From: Calothrix membranacea FACHB-236
GTDB taxonomy: Bacteria; Cyanobacteriota; Cyanobacteriia; Cyanobacteriales; Nostocaceae
Direction of reading: 5' to 3'
Assembly: GCF_014696315.1 (NCBI RefSeq)
Contig: NZ_JACJPX010000061.1
Location: 1-49,111 of the forward strand
DNA length: 49,111 nucleotides
The notes below the pieces were generated by a model. It saw only the letters and a program-made list of their open reading frames with translations, had not been told where the DNA came from and did not search any database. Positions 35,520-43,171 of this stretch are shown piece by piece; the stretch's first letter is position 1, and the number at the start of each line of letters is the position of its first letter. Made by a program: the position numbers and the translations under genes.

Positions 35520-37400
35520 ATGGCATTAGAACTGACGGATTGGGATCGAGATTTACCATCAGAAGGAGAGGAAGAATATCAAGCCTTAGTCCGTACTCTT
35601 AATTTTACAGAAGGTTTTGGCTTATTATTTGTCCGTTGCTCTCTGGCTGAGGGTGAGCAGTTAATTATTAAAGTCAAAGAAGATATTACTAATAAAAATA
35701 TTGAAGTTCTACAGCTTGATAAAGCCGTAAATAATTTATATGAAATAATTGATAATTTACATAATAAAGAGAAAATAAATATTTTATTTATTACAGGGCT
35801 AGAGCATTCATTTTATGAATATGAAGAATGCAAAAGCTTAATGGGTTGGAATAGTAAAGATATTTATTCATATAGTTGGAAGGGTGTACCACCTGTTTTA
35901 ATTAACCTCAATCAACAGAGAGAACGGTTTAAGGAGAACTTTAATATCTGTTTTGTATTCTTGCTACCGATATTTGCAATTAAATATTTTATCCAACGTG
36001 CGCCTGATTTTTTTGACTGGCGTTCTGGGTTGTTTGAATTTCCTATAGATTCAGAAACTTTAGAACAAGAGTCATCACGCATAATGCAGGATGGAGATGA
36101 AGAAAAATATCTCAACTTAACCCCAGAAGAAAGAACTCAACAAATCATAGCAATTCAGGCATTAATAGCAGAAGACCATCAAACACCTGACCGTCAATAT
36201 GATTTATTGATTAAATTGGGGAAATTACATTCTGCTGGACAGGATTACAAAGAAGCGATCTCATCCTACGATAAAGCTTTAGAAATTAAACCTGATTACC
36301 ACTATGCTTGGTACAACCGAGGGAATGCGCTACGGAAATTAGGACGCAATGAAGAAGCGATCGCATCTTTTGACAAGGCAATAGAAATTAAACCTGATTA
36401 CCAGCAAGCTTGGTACGACCTGGGAAATACGTTATGGAAGTTAGGAAGCTATGAAGAAGCGATTATATCCTTCGACAAAGCGCTGGAATTTCAACCTGAT
36501 TTTCTCCATGCTTGGAATAATCGGGGAATTGCGCTGCTGAATTTAAGACGTTATAAAGAAGCGATCACATCCTTCGACAAAGCGCTATCAATTAAACCTG
36601 ATTACCATGTAGCTTGGTTAAACAGGGGAATTGCGCCACTGAATTTAGGACGCTATGAAGAAGCGATCGCATCCTTCGACAAAGCACTAGACATTAAACC
36701 TGATGACCACCTAGCCTGGAACAATCGGGGAACTGCACTAGGGAATTTAGGACGTTACGAAGAAGCAGTTGCCGCCTACGACAAAGCACTGGAAATTAAA
36801 CCTGATTACCACCAAGCTTGGAACAGCAGAGGAAATGTGCTAAATGATTTAGGAAGTTATGAAGAAGCGATCACATCCTTCGACAAAGCACTTGAATTTC
36901 AACCTGATTACCATATAGCTTGGAACAACCGGGGGATTGCATTAGGGAAATTAGGACATGATGAAGAAGCGATCACATCTTACGATAAGGCATTAGAATT
37001 TCAACCTGATGATCACACAACTTGGAAAAACAGGGGAATTGCACTCCAAAATTTAGAACTTTATGAACAAGCAGTTGCATCTTACAATAAAGTACTAGCA
37101 ATTAAACCTGATGACTACCAAGCTTGGGGTAATAAGGGTATTGCACTAATGCGTTTAGGACGCTATGAAGAAGCAATCACATCATTCGACAAAGTATTGG
37201 AAATTCAACCTGATGACTACCGAGTTTATTACAATAAAGCTTGCTGTTATGCACTTCAAAGTAATATTGAGCAGGCATTAGAAAATCTGCGACAAGCAAT
37301 TAACCTAAATCCTGATAAATATCGAGAAATGGCAAAAACTGACTCTGATTTTGATAGCATTCGGGATGATAAGCGCTTTCAAGCATTGATTCAAGGATAG
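35520..37400 (+). CDS. TPR protein with a degenerate NTPase-like N-terminal domain (626 aa)
   Basis: Residues about 1-190 look like an NTPase core that lost its P-loop. GLLFVRCSLAEGEQLI stands where Walker A would follow strand 1, INILFITGLEHS resembles a Walker B strand, and FNICFVFLLPIFAIKYFI resembles the sensor strand. Then DWRSGLFEFPID and a linker (about 190-225) lead to about eleven TPRs of 34 residues (about 225-605) with near-identical KPDYHxAWxNRG and EEAIxSFDKAL motifs. The tail DFDSIRDDKRFQALI is common on cyanobacterial TPR proteins. It probably serves as a scaffold or sensor working with the ATPase encoded upstream. The 102-bp repeats are very alike in DNA, so copy number may vary. 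Confidence 0.85.
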   Translation: MALELTDWDRDLPSEGEEEYQALVRTLNFTEGFGLLFVRCSLAEGEQLIIKVKEDITNKNIEVLQLDKAVNNLYEIIDNLHNKEKINILFITGLEHSFYEYEECKSLMGWNSKDIYSYSWKGVPPVLINLNQQRERFKENFNICFVFLLPIFAIKYFIQRAPDFFDWRSGLFEFPIDSETLEQESSRIMQDGDEEKYLNLTPEERTQQIIAIQALIAEDHQTPDRQYDLLIKLGKLHSAGQDYKEAISSYDKALEIKPDYHYAWYNRGNALRKLGRNEEAIASFDKAIEIKPDYQQAWYDLGNTLWKLGSYEEAIISFDKALEFQPDFLHAWNNRGIALLNLRRYKEAITSFDKALSIKPDYHVAWLNRGIAPLNLGRYEEAIASFDKALDIKPDDHLAWNNRGTALGNLGRYEEAVAAYDKALEIKPDYHQAWNSRGNVLNDLGSYEEAITSFDKALEFQPDYHIAWNNRGIALGKLGHDEEAITSYDKALEFQPDDHTTWKNRGIALQNLELYEQAVASYNKVLAIKPDDYQAWGNKGIALMRLGRYEEAITSFDKVLEIQPDDYRVYYNKACCYALQSNIEQALENLRQAINLNPDKYREMAKTDSDFDSIRDDKRFQALIQG

Positions 37401-37443
37401 CTACTGAGCAATTAAAAAATATGTCACACCTAATCAATATTGA

Positions 37444-37608
37444 ACAGACTTTATCAAACTGCATAGAAGCTTACCAGAACATTTAGGTATTATTGTTTGT
37501 ACAAATGATGCTGATAGATTGCGAATGGCAACTCGAATTAGTGAAGCCATTAATCAAGAAGAAACATTAACAGGTAAGTTGATTCGCGTTGTACGCCCTA
37601 GCAATTAA
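37444..37608 (+). pseudogene. C-terminal remnant of a DUF5615-like PIN-fold toxin
   Basis: After a TGA at 37441 the frame stays open for 54 codons to TAA at 37606-37608, with no start codon at its head. It reads TDFIKLHRSLPEHLGIIVCT followed by NDADRLRMATRI and ends GKLIRVVRP. This resembles the end of DUF5615-type PIN-like proteins (FxxLH...HxGIIxCTxD...), which usually form toxin-antitoxin pairs with DUF433 antitoxins. The N-terminal half and any antitoxin gene are missing. I read it as a decayed toxin gene; the family match is from memory. Confidence 0.5.
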
Positions 37609-37616
37609 AGCTTATA

Positions 37617-38258
37617 TCAAATTTGCTCTCTCACCAATTTCCTAAATGCTCTCAATGCTGGACTTCTCCCCATAGTTCGGCTTTGTTCAACAAAACGAAG
37701 AATTGTTTCCACAATAGGCAAATTAGGAAAATTAGGGCTAATTTCTGATTGAATATATTTACCATTCCTAAGAAGATTAATTTGTAACTTGCCATCTTCA
37801 TATAACCAAAGTTCAGGGACTCTTAAGGCTTCATAAGCTTCCAGTTGAGTTTTAGAAGTCACATCAACTTCAATTACTAAATCGGGTGGTGGATCAACCG
37901 TTAAATCAATGCGCTCTTTACCAATCATTTGAGCATGATTTTGAATGTAAAATGAATCATCTGGCTCTACGCCACAAGCCATATCTTCACGTTTAAAGGT
38001 GGTTGAGCCAAAACTTTCGCAGTCAATCTCTAACTCCTCTAGCAAAATTTTGACTAAATCCCCAATAATAACTTTAGCTACCTCATGCTTTGGTAATGGC
38101 ATTCTCATCTCCAAAGTTCCCTGGCTGTAAGCTAATCGCGCTGCTCGATGGTCGCCAAGTTCTTCTAAAATTGCTTCAAATTCTTGCCAATTAACATTGT
38201 GAAGTATCACTCTGTGTCCCGGTGGAACACTTAATTGTCGTAATTGAAGTGTTACCAT
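37617..38258 (-). CDS. Uma2-family (DUF820) putative endonuclease (213 aa)
   Basis: A PD-(D/E)xK-fold protein of the Uma2/DUF820 family, which is greatly expanded in cyanobacteria. Typical blocks are HNVNWQEFEAILEELGDHRAARLAY, GTLEMRMPLPKHE, GVEPDDSFYI, PPPDLVIEVDVTSKT (the catalytic E-V-D strand) and ELWLYEDGKLQI. Function in vivo is not established. ATG at 38258 is preferred over a TTG two codons upstream. The gene converges with the TPR gene and the toxin remnant. Confidence 0.88.
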   Translation of the reverse strand: MVTLQLRQLSVPPGHRVILHNVNWQEFEAILEELGDHRAARLAYSQGTLEMRMPLPKHEVAKVIIGDLVKILLEELEIDCESFGSTTFKREDMACGVEPDDSFYIQNHAQMIGKERIDLTVDPPPDLVIEVDVTSKTQLEAYEALRVPELWLYEDGKLQINLLRNGKYIQSEISPNFPNLPIVETILRFVEQSRTMGRSPALRAFRKLVREQI

Positions 38259-38280
38259 TACCAATCACTAAATTGAAGTC

Positions 38281-38357
38281 GTAGGGTGTGTTATGCCGTA
38301 GGCTAACGCACCGTCCGAGATTTGCGGTGCGTTAAACTTCGTTATAACGCACCCTAC
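38281..38357. repeat. 77-bp imperfect palindromic element
   Basis: The outer arms GTAGGGTGTGTTAT and ATAACGCACCCTAC pair with one G-U, and the inner CTAACGCACCG pairs with CGGTGCGTTA. The element could fold into one long hairpin. The GGTGCGTTA motif also occurs at 33912-33939. This is a MITE-like or REP-like element of the type common in Nostocales. Confidence 0.8.
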
Positions 38358-38439
38358 TAAAATAAATCTATTCAACAAATCGCCCTGCCATTAATTGTGC
38401 AGGGCGATGATTTTCGATTAATTGTAAATCCCAACAAAA

Positions 38440-40500
38440 TTATTTGCTGTTACCGTTACCGTTGCCATTAGCATGACCATTGGTATTGCTTTGCAGTACG
38501 CGTTCAGCGAGTTTTTCTGGTACTTCTTGCAAATGGTCATATTCCCAGTGGAAGGAACCAACGCCGAGAGTGAGCGATCGCAGTTCTACAATAAAGTCAT
38601 GCATCTCTGCTTGGGGCAAGTATGCGGAGATATTATCCCAACCTTGCCAATCGTTTCTGCCTTCGTAACCTAAGATTTGCCCCCGTTTACCACTGAGTAG
38701 TTGCAAAGCTTTGGAGGTAAATTCGCTCGGTGTGGTTACTTGCACTTTCAAAATCGGTTCTAGGAGGGTGGGTTGGGCTTGGGGTACTCCTGTTTGCATT
38801 GCCAACCTAGCAGCTTGTTTAAAGGCTTGTTCGGAACTATCAACGTTATGGTAGGAACCATTAGTGAGAGTTACCGCCACATCCACGACAGGGAAGCCCA
38901 AAGGCCCATGTGCCAGAAATTCCCGCACGCCCATTTCTACGCCCGGAATATACTGTTTGGGAACGACACCACCCACAATGGTTTCCCGGAAGTTAAAGCC
39001 TTCACCACGGGGTAGGGGCTGAATATCAAGGAAAACATCACCAAATTGCCCATGTCCACCGCTTTGGTGCTTGTAGCGCCCATGTACGGCGGCTACAGGT
39101 TTGCGGATAGTTTCTTTGTAAGGCACTTGTGGCATATGGGTAGTCATTGGCAGGTTATATTTCCGCCGCAGTCTATCTAAGGCAACCTGCAAATGAATTT
39201 CGCCTTGTCCCCACAGAATTACTTCATGGGTATCGCCATGCTGTTCCCAATTGAGAGAAGGATCTTCTTCTAATAGTTTGGTGATGGCGCTGCTGAGTTT
39301 TACTTCATCGTTGCGCTTTTCGGGAGTAATCGCCAGGGCGTAAACGGGTTCTAACTGTTCAGCTTGGGGTAAATCTACTTTCAACTGGGCATCTGGAGAC
39401 AGGATATCTCCGGTTTTGATACCTTCTAAACGGCTCACAGCTACAATATCGCCAGCTAAAACTTCATTAACTGACTGCTGTTGTTGTCCCATGAGGCGAT
39501 AAAGTCCACCAGCACGCACGCCATTGAGAACAATACCATCAGTTAATTTGCCTTGCCAAACACGGACTAGGGAGAGTTTGCCACCTTGGGGAGTGTAGAA
39601 AGTCTTTAATACTTGGGCAATTGGGCTATTGCCTGCTTTACTTAAGCGGCGTTCTGCTGTAGTTTCTGGTTCTGGTGCTTCCCGTACCAAAGCTTCTAAT
39701 AAAGGTCTGACACCATAATCTTGTTCTGCCACACCAAAGAAAACGGGGACTACCAAATCTGCCCCTAATTCCATTTTTAAATCCTTGAGGATTTCTTCTT
39801 GGGGTGGTTCAATATCTTCTAAAAGTTCTTCCAATAAGTGGTCATCAAAATTTGCTAAAGCTTCGAGCATTTCTGCCCGTGCAGTATGTTCTTCTTCTTT
39901 TAAGTTGTCGGGGAACGGAATTAAGTCAGCTGGTGCGCCTGGATGATATTGATATGCTTGTTCACTCACCATATCAATAAAGCCTGTGAGCTGTTCCCCT
40001 TGCATGATGGGATATTGATGCGCGACTAGGGGGCGGCTGGAAACAGCTTTGAGGGCGTGTAATGTTTCGAGAACATGAATGTTTGCCCTATCCATTTTAT
40101 TAACAAAGACAATGTGGGGAATTTCCCAATCATCTAGGAATTTAAATAGAGGAGCAAGGGTGAGGACGCGATCGCGGATGGGTTCGCAAACTACAATTGC
40201 CGCATCGACTCCCATTAAGGCATTATAAGTTTCTTGGGCAAATTCAACACTTCCGGGACAGTCCAGAAAGTTAAAGCGCAAGTCGTTATATTCTGTGCTA
40301 GCAGCGCTGACTTCTACACTCATGTGGCGATCGCGCGATTCGTTCGCACTATCTCCAACTGTGTTACCATCCTTGACACTGCCTTTACGGGAAATAGCCC
40401 CTGTGACAAATAACAAACTTTCTAATAAAGTTGTTTTTCCACTTAAATAAGGGCCGACAATTGCAACATTCCGCGAACCCGATTTTACTTTTTCGTTCAT
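38440..40500 (-). CDS. EF-G-like translational GTPase (FusA2-like paralogue, 686 aa)
   Basis: It has the five-domain EF-G layout. G1 is GPYLSGKT (about 16-23) and NKMD (about 132-135) is G4. Later, domain III-V blocks such as PQVPYKETIRKPV, GGHGQFGDVFLDI and YHNVDSSEQAFKQAARLAM are EF-G-like. It departs from housekeeping EF-G: G3 is DCPGS (80-84) instead of DTPGH, so the GTPase-activating His is replaced by Ser, and the switch I region reads ESRDRHMSVEVS instead of ERGITI. The tail is Asn/Gly-rich (NGHANGNGNGN). It is likely a paralogue with a specialised ribosome role. Not beside rpsL/rpsG/tuf. ATG 40500 has a near-perfect AAGGGAGG. Confidence 0.88.
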   Translation of the reverse strand: MNEKVKSGSRNVAIVGPYLSGKTTLLESLLFVTGAISRKGSVKDGNTVGDSANESRDRHMSVEVSAASTEYNDLRFNFLDCPGSVEFAQETYNALMGVDAAIVVCEPIRDRVLTLAPLFKFLDDWEIPHIVFVNKMDRANIHVLETLHALKAVSSRPLVAHQYPIMQGEQLTGFIDMVSEQAYQYHPGAPADLIPFPDNLKEEEHTARAEMLEALANFDDHLLEELLEDIEPPQEEILKDLKMELGADLVVPVFFGVAEQDYGVRPLLEALVREAPEPETTAERRLSKAGNSPIAQVLKTFYTPQGGKLSLVRVWQGKLTDGIVLNGVRAGGLYRLMGQQQQSVNEVLAGDIVAVSRLEGIKTGDILSPDAQLKVDLPQAEQLEPVYALAITPEKRNDEVKLSSAITKLLEEDPSLNWEQHGDTHEVILWGQGEIHLQVALDRLRRKYNLPMTTHMPQVPYKETIRKPVAAVHGRYKHQSGGHGQFGDVFLDIQPLPRGEGFNFRETIVGGVVPKQYIPGVEMGVREFLAHGPLGFPVVDVAVTLTNGSYHNVDSSEQAFKQAARLAMQTGVPQAQPTLLEPILKVQVTTPSEFTSKALQLLSGKRGQILGYEGRNDWQGWDNISAYLPQAEMHDFIVELRSLTLGVGSFHWEYDHLQEVPEKLAERVLQSNTNGHANGNGNGNSK

Positions 40501-40555
40501 AAAACCTCCCTTGCGGTAAGTTACCACTAACCGCATTATCCTGTGTATTCAGGCT

Positions 40556-40590
40556 GAGAAAATGTTTCTCTTTAAGGAGAATCATCTCCT
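40556..40590 (-). promoter_or_regulatory. Two small hairpins upstream of the EF-G-like gene
   Basis: GAGAAA-ATG-TTTCTC (40556-40570) and AGGAGA-ATCA-TCTCCT (40575-40590) are perfect 6-bp stems about 55-90 bp upstream of the start at 40500. They could lie in the mRNA leader; the second one contains a Shine-Dalgarno-like AGGAGA. Confidence 0.3.
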
Positions 40591-40780
40591 CTTTAATCAG
40601 TTATTATCCTCCCTTTAATCAATGCAACGAAAAATTGTAGCCTGTTGTAAGATTTAGCTAAAGAAAAGTTAATTAAATCAAACTTTAATACCAAGATTTG
40701 AACTTTTGTAAAATCAATCACTATCACAAGAATCTTTGTGAAGAAAAATTAACTAAAGGCGGAATTATCAAGGGTCAAGG

Positions 40781-41788
40781 ATGAAATATGAGATTAGCGT
40801 ACACAGCAATTGTAGGCAGTGGCGTGAGCAAAATAAAGAAAAGTTAATATATAAAATGTTTTGCTATTTTCAATGGTCGCATAATTTGCGCCAAGCTATA
40901 TTAGTAAGTTTAATTTTGCTATCGGGCAGCATTCTTTATCCTGCTGCTACTGTTTCCCTATCCCCACCGGATTTATTAGCACAAACTACTAGCCAAGCCG
41001 CAGTAGACTTATTAAATCAAGGCTTACAGGCAATTCAAGCTGGGAGAGTACAAGATGCGATCGCTTCATTTAGAAAAGCCACCCAGCTAGATCCCAAACT
41101 AGCCCCTGCTCACTACAATTTAGGGCTAGCATTGCGACAAACTGGACAATTACAACCTGCGGCGGATGCATTTTATCAAGCAACCCAAGCAGATCCAAAA
41201 TTTGCCCCTGCTTTTGCCAATTTAGGTGGAGCATTATTAGAAGGGAATAATTTGCAGTTAGCAAATGATTACTTACAACGGGCAATAGAACTCGATTCTA
41301 AACTCGGTTTTGCTCACTATAACTTAGGATTACTGCGAGAACAGCAAAGAGATTGGGAAAGAGCGATCGCAGCTTTTAAAAAAGCAATGCAATATAGCCA
41401 AAATGCCCCAGAGCCAGCCTACCATTTAGGATTAATTTATCTGCAACAAGGCAAAGTTGATCAAGCCCGAGAAGCCTTTCGTCAAGCACTCAGAGTTAAT
41501 CCTCAATTTGCGGAAGCACATTACAATTTAGGCTCAATTTGGTTTCAACAAAGTAAATGGCAAGAAGCCTTAGAAGCCTTCCGAAAAGCAGCCACAGCTA
41601 ACTCAAATTATGCCAACGCTTATTATGGTGCAGGGTTAGCATTTATGCAATTAAGACAATATGCACAAGCAGCCCAAGTATTTCAATATGCCAGAGATTT
41701 ATATAACGCTCAAGGCAATCCTCAATGGGGAAAAAATGCCCAGCAATTGTTACAACAGGCACAGAATTTTCATTACCAACCTCGCTAA
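40781..41788 (+). CDS. Secreted TPR protein (335 aa)
   Basis: A hydrophobic signal segment (about 37-58) ends near SPPDLLAQ, which suggests export to the periplasm or lumen. About seven TPR units follow (about 70-330), for example QAGRVQDAIASFRKATQLDP and QQGKVDQAREAFRQALRVNP. No catalytic motif is present. The repeats are more diverged than those of the TPR gene at 35520. An internal ATG at 40856 would give a more usual signal peptide (MFCYFQWSHNLRQAILVSL); the ATG at 40781 has AAGGG six bases upstream. Role unknown, probably protein-protein contacts. Confidence 0.82.
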   Translation: MKYEISVHSNCRQWREQNKEKLIYKMFCYFQWSHNLRQAILVSLILLSGSILYPAATVSLSPPDLLAQTTSQAAVDLLNQGLQAIQAGRVQDAIASFRKATQLDPKLAPAHYNLGLALRQTGQLQPAADAFYQATQADPKFAPAFANLGGALLEGNNLQLANDYLQRAIELDSKLGFAHYNLGLLREQQRDWERAIAAFKKAMQYSQNAPEPAYHLGLIYLQQGKVDQAREAFRQALRVNPQFAEAHYNLGSIWFQQSKWQEALEAFRKAATANSNYANAYYGAGLAFMQLRQYAQAAQVFQYARDLYNAQGNPQWGKNAQQLLQQAQNFHYQPR

Positions 41789-41831
41789 GGTGCGAAGGAT
41801 AGATAGTAAGCAACAATAGAATTATCGGATG

Positions 41832-41965
41832 AACTAGAATACCGATTGCTTAATTAAAAATAAAGAATTCTGCGAGGATAGGCACTTTTAGGTATTACGT
41901 TTCCAGCCTAATGATAACTGGTGCCTACACTACAAGTTAGCGAATAATGAATCGATATTCTAGTT
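41832..41965. repeat. 134-bp nested inverted-repeat element
   Basis: Outer arms AACTAGAATACCGATT (41832-41847) and AATCGATATTCTAGTT (41950-41965) match at 15 of 16 positions. Inside them TAGGCAC (41879-41885) pairs with GTGCCTA (41921-41927), and TTAGG (41888-41892) with CCTAA (41907-41911). It lies between two plus-strand genes and has no coding frame. It may be a miniature inverted-repeat element or a structured RNA. I see no clear target-site duplication. Confidence 0.5.
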
Positions 41966-41997
41966 GGTAATTCTCAACCTTTCACCATTTTCATGGT

Positions 41998-42549
41998 ATG
42001 CATATGCAAAAGCGCGTTAAAAGCCGATTTCTATTTTGCGATCGATGGTTTGATCGCCATGCCATTGTTCGTAACATGGAGGCTTTTCAAGACTTAATTG
42101 TTATAGTTTTATGTTTAGGTTTATTTGCTGTCATGTTACTGCAATTGTGGGGTATATTGATTGCCATTACACAGCAATTAGATTACAAAATAGTGACAGC
42201 AAAAATACTATTTATCCTGATTTTGGTAGAATTATTTCGGCTGCTCATGGTTTATTTACAAGAGCATAGTATTGCTGTTGGTGTAGCAGTCGAAGTCACA
42301 ATTGTATCAGTCTTGCGAGAAGTAGTTGTTCACGGTGCCTTAGAAATTTCTTCAATTCAAACAGCAGCAATTTGTGGCTTATTACTCATTTTGGGTGCCT
42401 TATTAATAGTGTGTGCGAAAACACCACACATGGATTGCATGAGCGCTAACACAAAATTTTGCCCTATTGTCTATCAAGGAAGTAGGGAAAAGCAAAATCT
42501 AGAATTTCAATATACACGCAGCTGTGATGAGAATCAGCCTTTGGTATAG
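41998..42549 (+). CDS. psiE: PsiE-family membrane protein (183 aa)
   Basis: It has four hydrophobic segments (about 30-52, 60-80, 90-112, 120-140). The PsiE family core is ILFILILVELFRLLMVYLQEH followed by a VEVTIVSVLREVVVH-like segment. PsiE proteins were named for phosphate-starvation induction in E. coli; the molecular function is unknown. The cytoplasmic C-terminal tail (about 142-183) is longer than usual. A second ATG two codons after the first (42004) is equally possible. There is no Pho-box that I can identify. Confidence 0.82.
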   Translation: MHMQKRVKSRFLFCDRWFDRHAIVRNMEAFQDLIVIVLCLGLFAVMLLQLWGILIAITQQLDYKIVTAKILFILILVELFRLLMVYLQEHSIAVGVAVEVTIVSVLREVVVHGALEISSIQTAAICGLLLILGALLIVCAKTPHMDCMSANTKFCPIVYQGSREKQNLEFQYTRSCDENQPLV

Positions 42550-42720
42550 GAATTTGTCATTTGTCATTTGTCATTTGTCATTTGTCATTTGTCATTTGGT
42601 AATGGGTAATTGGTAATGGGTAATTGGTAATGGGTAATTGGTAATAAGAATTTCCCCCCTGCTTCCTTTTCCTCAGTCCCCAATCCCCAATCCCCAATCC
42701 CCAATCCCCAATCCCCAACT
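42550..42720. repeat. Dense 7-bp tandem repeats (TTTGTCA, GGGTAATTGGTAAT, CCCCAAT)
   Basis: Six TTTGTCA heptamers (about 42555-42597), then alternating GGGTAAT/TGGTAAT units (about 42598-42645), then about five CCCCAAT units (about 42677-42715). Confidence 0.85.
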
Positions 42721-42764
42721 CCGACTGTTGAAGTAATTTTTTCTACGCTTCTGGGAAGATGAAG

Positions 42765-42809
42765 CCTCCTTTGACGGTAGGTAGAAATTAGTTAAGAACC
42801 TAAAGGAGG
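42765..42809 (+). promoter_or_regulatory. Stem that can sequester the ribosome binding site of the next gene
   Basis: CCTCCTTT (42765-42772) is a perfect complement of AAAGGAGG (42802-42809), which is the strong Shine-Dalgarno sequence of the gene starting at 42819. An inner AGGT/ACCT pair (42779-42782 and 42798-42801) extends the stem on the loop side. If the stem forms in the mRNA, translation would be blocked, so the leader could act as a thermosensor, small-RNA target or other riboregulator. Confidence 0.45.
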
Positions 42810-42818
42810 GTAAATTTT

Positions 42819-43058
42819 ATGGCTACAGGTAACGGACAATCTCAACAACCGATTAGCAACCTGGAGTACGATTTTGTGACTGTGCTGCACAATAAAGCAG
42901 AAGCAGTTAAGGCTTACGATGTTTACATTAAAGACGCACAGGAAGCTAACTCTCAGCCCTGCGTAGAGTTATTCCAAAAATTGCGGCAGTCTGATGTTGA
43001 GCAAGCTCAAGAAATCCGCAATCATCTGCAACAAGTAATGCAGCACGGCAAAATGTAA
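42819..43058 (+). CDS. Small helical protein of unknown function (79 aa)
   Basis: I do not recognise the family. After a polar N-terminus (1-15) the protein is predicted to be mostly helical and amphipathic (LEYDFVTVLHNKAEAVKAYD and LFQKLRQSDVEQAQEIRNHL), like a small helical bundle. There is no membrane segment and one Cys. The gene has an unusually strong ribosome binding site, AAAGGAGGG nine bases before the ATG, which can pair with an upstream CCTCCTTT. Strong potential translation plus a possible off-switch suggests a regulated, abundant stress protein; that is inference. Confidence 0.75.
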   Translation: MATGNGQSQQPISNLEYDFVTVLHNKAEAVKAYDVYIKDAQEANSQPCVELFQKLRQSDVEQAQEIRNHLQQVMQHGKM

Positions 43059-43171
43059 TTCATTTGGGGCATGGGGGATGGGGCATGGGGCATGGGAAAG
43101 AATAAAAATGCCCTGTCCCAAGTCGGCTTTCCCGCATTCTCTAATTAATAGGCAGTAAGCCGCAGGCTCTA

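Noticed and set aside
38440-40500. The housekeeping EF-G gene (fusA) of the str operon
   Set aside because: G3 and switch I motifs differ from canonical EF-G, and there are no rpsL, rpsG or tuf genes beside it.
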